Source of the DNA: Niabella agricola
GTDB taxonomy: Bacteria > Bacteroidota > Bacteroidia > Chitinophagales > Chitinophagaceae
Direction of reading: 5' to 3'
DNA: 64,000 nt
Assembly: GCF_021538615.1 (NCBI RefSeq)
Contig: NZ_JAJHIZ010000002.1
Location: forward strand, 248,001-312,000
The notes beneath the pieces were generated by a model that saw only the letters and a program-made list of their open reading frames with translations, was not told where the DNA came from and did not search any database. Below are positions 59,094 through 64,000 of this stretch, in pieces; position 1 is the first letter of the stretch; each line of letters starts with the position of its first letter. A program made the translations under genes and the position numbers.

Positions 59094-61454
59094 ATGATCA
59101 GAAATTACATCAAAACAGCATGGCGCAACTTATCCCGGAATAAGGGGTTTATGTTAGTTAATTTATTGGGACTTTCCATCGGGATTTCTGCTACCCTGCT
59201 GATCCTGCTTTGGGTGAAGGATGAACTTACGTATGACCGGTTTCAGAAGCATTATGACGACATTCATATGGTGGTAGCCAATCGTGATTTTAAGAACCGC
59301 GTATTTACCGACTATAATATGGTACTACCTATGGCCCGGGAATTGCAGCAGGCTGATCCCCTCATCAGGAACGCTACGGTTACGACTCAGAACTATGATC
59401 TGCTGCTCCATGTAAAGGAGACCAAGCTCCGGAAGGGAGGCCTGACCGTAGGGGATCATTTTTTTGATATTTTTTCCTGGAAATTCCTGAAGGGTAGTCC
59501 CGCACATGCACTCAGCGATCCTTCGTCGATTGTGCTGACCGCATCCGCGGCCAAGGCATTATTTGGGAATGAAGACCCGGTAAACAAAACGATCCGGATT
59601 GTTGAAGAGAAACGGGATGCCAGGGTTACAGCCATCCTTGCAGATCCTCCGGGCAATTCAGCGTTCCGGTTTGATTTCCTGACGCCGTTTAATTATAATG
59701 ATCCGGCGACAAAGCAAATGATGGAGAACTGGGTAGGATCAAGCTGGCGGGTGTACGTACAAACGGCCCCCGGTGCAGATATAAAAAGGGTGGACGCGGT
59801 TATCAACCGTGTAAAAAAACAGCATGACCCGGGCGATAAGATTAGTACCTATTTTACTTTTCCGATGAAGCGCTGGCATCTTTATGACGAATTTAAAGAG
59901 GGTAAAAACGTGGGCGGCATGATTGAATACGTGCGCATGTTCATTATTGTTGCAATCATCATCCTGCTGATTGCCTGTGTGAATTTTATGAATCTTTCCA
60001 CGGCGCGCTCGGAAAAGCGGTCAAAAGAGGTAGGCATCCGCAAAACCCTCGGATCCGGCAAGTTGAGACTGGTATTGCAGTTCTTTTCAGAGTCGATGAT
60101 GTTGGTACTGATCGCATTTGTGGTTTCCATAGGAATCGTATTGCTGTTGCTGCCTTCTTTCAATCAGCTGGTAAATAAAAAACTGGAACTCGAGTTCGGG
60201 CAACCGGTATTCTGGCTGGGAAGCTTGGCCATCATCATTATAACCGGTATCCTTGCAGGCAGTTACCCGGCTCTATACCTGTCTTCATTCCGCCCGGTGA
60301 AAGTGCTGAAAGGTGTTTTTGTATCCAGCGGTAAAACCGCATTGCCCCGCCATATACTGGTGGTATTCCAGTTTATGATCTCCATCCTGCTGATCTCCGC
60401 CACGATTATTGTATACCAGCAAATACAGCATATAAAGGACCGCAAGACGGGGTATGACGCCCACAACCTGCTGATGATTACCGGAACGGAGGAAACCGAA
60501 AAGAACTTTGCAGTTATCAAGCAGGAGTTATTGCAAAGCAGGACCGTTACCGCCGTTACGCGTTCCAGTTCGCCCATTACGCAGGTATGGTGGAAGTCTG
60601 GTGCACCGGACTGGAACGGGAAGCCGGCTGATCTGAATGTGATCATTTCGGGCATACGGACGGATCTCGATTTTACAAAAACAATGGGCATCCGGTTACT
60701 TCAGGGCCATGATTTTACCGGTAATCCCGCTGATTCCGCTTCCATACTGATCAACAAAGCAGCTGTAGAAGCTATGGGCCTGGAACATCCGGTTGGAATG
60801 GAAATGCGGTTTGGTGATGAAAAATACCAGGTGATCGGTGTTACCGGAAATGTGGTGATGGAATCGCCGTTTCAGCCGGTGGATCCCATGTTGACCTTCT
60901 ACAAACCCAACGCCACCGGCGTGATCAGTTTGCGTATTGCCGATGAAATACCCGTGAAAAAAGCGCTGACTTCGATTGAAGCGGTATTTAAAAAATATAA
61001 CCCGGCTTATCCTTTCGAATATCAGTTTGCAGATAACGAGTTCGGACAGAAATTTATAAGCGAAGAACTGATTAGCCGGATCACTAATATTTTTGCGGGG
61101 CTGGCCATTTTTATCTGCTGCATAGGACTGGGTGGACTGGCCGCGTATACAGTAGAGCGGCGGTTCCGGGAAATAGGCATCCGCAAAGTGCTGGGGGCAA
61201 CCATCAGCCAGGTATTATTGCTGATCGGGCGCGAGTTCCTGAAACTGGTGATGATCGCATTTGTAATTGCAGTACCCCTTACCTGGTGGCTGATGTATCA
61301 CTGGCTTCAAAAGTACACGTATCACATTCATATCAGCATACTGGTATTTGCGGCTGTAGGCGTATTGGTTTTGTTACTGGCGTTATTGGTGGTAGGATTG
61401 AATACGTTCCGTGCGGCTATGGCCAACCCGGTGCGTTCGTTGCGAACAGAGTAG
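59094..61454 (+). CDS. MacB/FtsX-type ABC permease 8 (class B)
   Basis: This 786-residue permease lies 96 bp after permease 7. N-terminus 'MIRNYIKTAWRNLSRNKGFM'. Contact helices are 'RSKEVGIRKTLGSGK' and 'RFREIGIRKVLGATI'; it ends NPVRSLRTE. Class B markers are 'PMKRWHLYDEFKEG', 'VGGMIEYVRMF', 'WWKSGAPDWNGK' and 'VTGNVVMESPFQPVDP'. The last half reads 'CCIGLGGLAAYTVERRF', slightly divergent from the CLGLFGL pattern of most others. Confidence 0.93.
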   Translation: MIRNYIKTAWRNLSRNKGFMLVNLLGLSIGISATLLILLWVKDELTYDRFQKHYDDIHMVVANRDFKNRVFTDYNMVLPMARELQQADPLIRNATVTTQNYDLLLHVKETKLRKGGLTVGDHFFDIFSWKFLKGSPAHALSDPSSIVLTASAAKALFGNEDPVNKTIRIVEEKRDARVTAILADPPGNSAFRFDFLTPFNYNDPATKQMMENWVGSSWRVYVQTAPGADIKRVDAVINRVKKQHDPGDKISTYFTFPMKRWHLYDEFKEGKNVGGMIEYVRMFIIVAIIILLIACVNFMNLSTARSEKRSKEVGIRKTLGSGKLRLVLQFFSESMMLVLIAFVVSIGIVLLLLPSFNQLVNKKLELEFGQPVFWLGSLAIIIITGILAGSYPALYLSSFRPVKVLKGVFVSSGKTALPRHILVVFQFMISILLISATIIVYQQIQHIKDRKTGYDAHNLLMITGTEETEKNFAVIKQELLQSRTVTAVTRSSSPITQVWWKSGAPDWNGKPADLNVIISGIRTDLDFTKTMGIRLLQGHDFTGNPADSASILINKAAVEAMGLEHPVGMEMRFGDEKYQVIGVTGNVVMESPFQPVDPMLTFYKPNATGVISLRIADEIPVKKALTSIEAVFKKYNPAYPFEYQFADNEFGQKFISEELISRITNIFAGLAIFICCIGLGGLAAYTVERRFREIGIRKVLGATISQVLLLIGREFLKLVMIAFVIAVPLTWWLMYHWLQKYTYHIHISILVFAAVGVLVLLLALLVVGLNTFRAAMANPVRSLRTE

Positions 61455-61579
61455 CCTGGCTGAATGGGAGTAATGGGTGCGCCGGTAGGGGATGGTCAAC
61501 CTGGGCCTGCGGTCAAAACAAGTACCCTTTACCACTTGTCACCGGTTCCCGGCCATGAAGTATTAAGACACATTGAAGC

Positions 61580-63970
61580 ATGTTTAAGAACGACATAAAA
61601 ATAGCACTCCGTAATAGCTGGCGCGACCGGTTCTACTCCGGTTTAAACCTCCTGGGGCTGGCCGTTGCCATCGCTACTTTTTTGCTGATCATAAATTATG
61701 TGCGTTTTGAACGCAGCTATGAAGCTTTTCATAAGAATGCCGCAAATATGTACCGGGTTACGGTGGATATGTACAAAGGCAGCGAATACGTTGGTACGGA
61801 TTGTGAAACCTATCCTCCGCTTGGACCGATGCTGGTGCAAACCATGCCGGAAGTGATCGGCTACGTACGCCTGCAGGATCTGGGAACGGTTGAAGTGCAA
61901 CACAGAGACAGGGCCGTGTTAATCAGTAAGGCCTATGCTGCAGATGCTTCCGTATTTTCTGTTTTTAGTTACAGTCTTTTACGGAAAAAGCAGGGCGTAT
62001 TGTCCTCACCGGACCAGTTGGTGATCACGGCCGCCGTGGCTCAAAAACTTTTCGGTACGATTGAAGTATTGGATAAAACGGTACGGGTAAAGGACCGGTT
62101 GTTTACCATTGCCGGCGTAGCGGAAGACATTCCGGCTAACACGCATCTGAAGTTTGAAATGCTGTTGCCCTTTGACTACATCAAAACCTTGGGATTTGAT
62201 CCCGGTAACTGGAACGGGAATAATAATTTTACGTACCTGTTGATGAAGCCCGGTACCGGGCTCAACCGCTTTAATGAAAAACTGCGTCAATTTTCCCATG
62301 CCCGGTTAAAACACGAAGTGTTAAAAGCAGAACCGGTAAAAGATATTCATCTCTATTCCAATAAATCCTTTGAACCGGAAGCAAACGGCAGCCATCTTGT
62401 TGTGGATTTTCTGATGATGATTGCACTGCTGATTTTGTTTATTGGAGTAGCGAATTATATAAATATAACCACGGCCCGTCTTGTAGAGCGTTCAAAGAAT
62501 GTGAGCGTTCGGAAAGTGCTCGGGTCATCCCGCTGGTCCCTGGTAAAGCTGTTTTTTACAGAATCGCTGATCATGAGCTCGGTCGCCTTCGTTTTGGCGT
62601 TATTGCTGGTGCAGGTATCTATGCCTGCTTATCGCGCCATTACGGGAGTCGGTTCCGGCGGATGGTTATGGCGTAGTGCTGGTTTTTGGATGTTTTCGGG
62701 GGTACTGTTTGTGTTGATTTGCCTGCTGGCGGGGCTATACCCTGCATTGCTGGCATCCGCGGTAAAAATAACTGCGGTTACCAGGCGAACATTCACGGGC
62801 CTCGGAAAAGGAACCAGGCTGCGTAAGGTGCTGGTGTTGGGACAGTTTACTGCTGCCCTGGCCGTGAGCATGTGTGCGGCTGTAATTTATCAGCAGATCC
62901 GGTTTGTAAGAAGCCGTAACCTGGGCATGAATATGGAACAGGTACTGGTGATAAAAGGTCCCCTGATGCCGGCAAGTGATTCCCTGCAGCGGGTTTCAGG
63001 TCAGCGGTTCAAGAATGACCTGCGCCGGATCCCGGGTATAAGGATGGTGGCGTTTTCTTCTTCGCTTCCGGGTGCAGATGATAACACCCTGAATACCCAG
63101 ACCGACGTGCGGCGACTGGCTGCATCTCAAACCACCGGGTATAATTATTATCTCTACGGTGTGGATGAAGACTTTCTGCCCGTACTGAATAACGGCTTGA
63201 TTGCCGGACGTAACTTCTTTGAAGCACCCGTACAGCACAACGAGGTTATTATCAACGAAGAGGCCTGCCGCCTGTTGGGGTTTGAGACGCCGGCTGCGGC
63301 TATTGGTGCAAAAATAAAAGTCAATTCCGGACCTGTTAACGTGGCTACCGTTATCGGAGTGAACCGGAATTACCGTCAACAGTCGTTGAAGCAGGCGCAG
63401 CACCCGCTCATCCTCTGGCATGAACAGGGAATCTATGGATATTTTACCGTAAAATTGGTTACGGGTGAAGTGCATCAGGTGCTGCAGACGATTGCCGGCA
63501 AATGGAAAGAAGATTTTCCGGGCCATACCATGGATTATTTTTTTATGGATGAAATGTATAACCGGCAGTACCAGCAGGATATCAGGTTCGGAAAACTGGT
63601 CAATGTCTTCTCCGTGATTACCCTGTTTATCGCCTGTTTAAGCCTGCTGGGGTTATCGGTATTGAATACGTCCATGAAGACAAAAGAAATTGGAATACGG
63701 AAAGTGATGGGGGCCGGTTTTAGTGAGATACTCGCGCTGCTCTCCGTGGATTTCTTAAAGCTGGTGGTGCTGGCAGTGCTGCTGTCCGTTCCGGTTACCT
63801 TGCTGGCCATGCACGCTTGGCTACAGAACTTTTCCGACCGGATCAGTATACAGTGGTGGTTATTTCCGTTGATGGGTGCGTTCGTGTTGGGAATTGCCCT
63901 GGTCACCATCCTGCTGCAGGCATTCCGGACGATTAAAAAGAACCCGGTGGAAGCCCTGCGAACGGAATAA
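61580..63970 (+). CDS. MacB/FtsX-type ABC permease 9 (class A, most divergent)
   Basis: This 796-residue permease lies 125 bp after permease 8 and ends 30 bases before the window edge. N-terminus 'MFKNDIKIALRNSWRDRFYS'. Contact helices are 'RSKNVSVRKVLGSSR' (Asn replaces the usual Glu) and 'KTKEIGIRKVMGAGF'; it ends NPVEALRTE. Class A markers are 'PVKDIHLYSNKS' and, more diverged, 'NRNYRQQSLKQAQHP'. Whether more permeases follow outside the window cannot be seen. Confidence 0.92.
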   Translation: MFKNDIKIALRNSWRDRFYSGLNLLGLAVAIATFLLIINYVRFERSYEAFHKNAANMYRVTVDMYKGSEYVGTDCETYPPLGPMLVQTMPEVIGYVRLQDLGTVEVQHRDRAVLISKAYAADASVFSVFSYSLLRKKQGVLSSPDQLVITAAVAQKLFGTIEVLDKTVRVKDRLFTIAGVAEDIPANTHLKFEMLLPFDYIKTLGFDPGNWNGNNNFTYLLMKPGTGLNRFNEKLRQFSHARLKHEVLKAEPVKDIHLYSNKSFEPEANGSHLVVDFLMMIALLILFIGVANYINITTARLVERSKNVSVRKVLGSSRWSLVKLFFTESLIMSSVAFVLALLLVQVSMPAYRAITGVGSGGWLWRSAGFWMFSGVLFVLICLLAGLYPALLASAVKITAVTRRTFTGLGKGTRLRKVLVLGQFTAALAVSMCAAVIYQQIRFVRSRNLGMNMEQVLVIKGPLMPASDSLQRVSGQRFKNDLRRIPGIRMVAFSSSLPGADDNTLNTQTDVRRLAASQTTGYNYYLYGVDEDFLPVLNNGLIAGRNFFEAPVQHNEVIINEEACRLLGFETPAAAIGAKIKVNSGPVNVATVIGVNRNYRQQSLKQAQHPLILWHEQGIYGYFTVKLVTGEVHQVLQTIAGKWKEDFPGHTMDYFFMDEMYNRQYQQDIRFGKLVNVFSVITLFIACLSLLGLSVLNTSMKTKEIGIRKVMGAGFSEILALLSVDFLKLVVLAVLLSVPVTLLAMHAWLQNFSDRISIQWWLFPLMGAFVLGIALVTILLQAFRTIKKNPVEALRTE

Positions 63971-64000
63971 CACCAACGGATCAGAATAAAATTCCTCTTT

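Noticed and set aside
40067..63970. Assembly artefact or recent tandem duplication as the source of nine permeases
   Set aside because: The nine proteins differ throughout, fall into two interleaved classes and have unlike lengths and gaps, so they are old paralogues.

Overview
The window looks like a chromosomal stretch of a Bacteroidota bacterium, most likely Chitinophagaceae (Niabella/Niastella-like). This is inferred, not searched. The reasons are -7 promoter boxes of the TAnnTTTG type, near-absent Shine-Dalgarno sequences, several very short predicted leaders, LytTR and Fis-type regulators, DUF4421, DUF4097 and PepSY-like families, ~800-residue duplicated MacB/FtsX permeases, and degenerate CAAATCT-type intergenic repeats. 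No insertion sequence, phage, CRISPR array or rRNA operon was seen. One tRNA gene (Ala, GGC) is present.

Region 1 (1-13.3 kb) is mostly housekeeping. On the minus strand lie the start of zapA, a small coiled-coil gene, pheT, a lipoprotein serpin and a family-2 glycosyltransferase. On the plus strand lie a TlpA-like thioredoxin, a transglutaminase-like/TPR secreted protein, tgt, an LptF/LptG permease, a citrate synthase strikingly similar to the mitochondrial enzyme, and a three-gene envelope-stress-like set (YtxH, holin-like, hypothetical). Region 2 (13.4-26.9 kb) holds tRNA-Ala, a short UvrA paralogue without the UvrB-binding insert, three poorly recognised minus-strand genes, a secreted TIM-barrel/YdcF fusion, a LytTR regulator, a large hybrid histidine kinase, a chloroperoxidase-like hydrolase and two tiny basic secreted proteins. 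Region 3 (27.0-31.9 kb) is a tight operon for lipid aminoacylation: an outer-membrane-type protein, MprF, a VirJ/AcvB-like hydrolase and a DUF4421 barrel.

Region 4 (31.9-64.0 kb) is the most striking part. A histidine kinase and a sigma-54-type response regulator lie divergently from a PepSY-like gene. They are followed by one periplasmic adaptor, one MacB/LolD-type ATPase, one S41 protease, nine intact full-length MacB/FtsX-type permeases in a row and a DUF4097 beta-solenoid protein. The nine permeases fall into two classes by motif, in the order A-B-A, then A-B-B-A-B-A. All nine keep both predicted ATPase-contact helices. Only one ATPase and one adaptor are encoded, so the array reads as a modular exporter family sharing one engine.

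Three promoter regions of this locus share a bipartite ~38-bp element: GTAYCAAAA next to CGGACA-like repeats spaced 21-23 bp. In each, a GGCA box lies 89-91 bp downstream. The three are upstream of the PepSY-like gene, of the adaptor, and of permeases 4-9. This suggests one regulon under the adjacent NtrC-type regulator. A four-helix-bundle gene broken by two frameshifts sits antisense between adaptor and ATPase, flanked by the degenerate repeats in opposite orientation.
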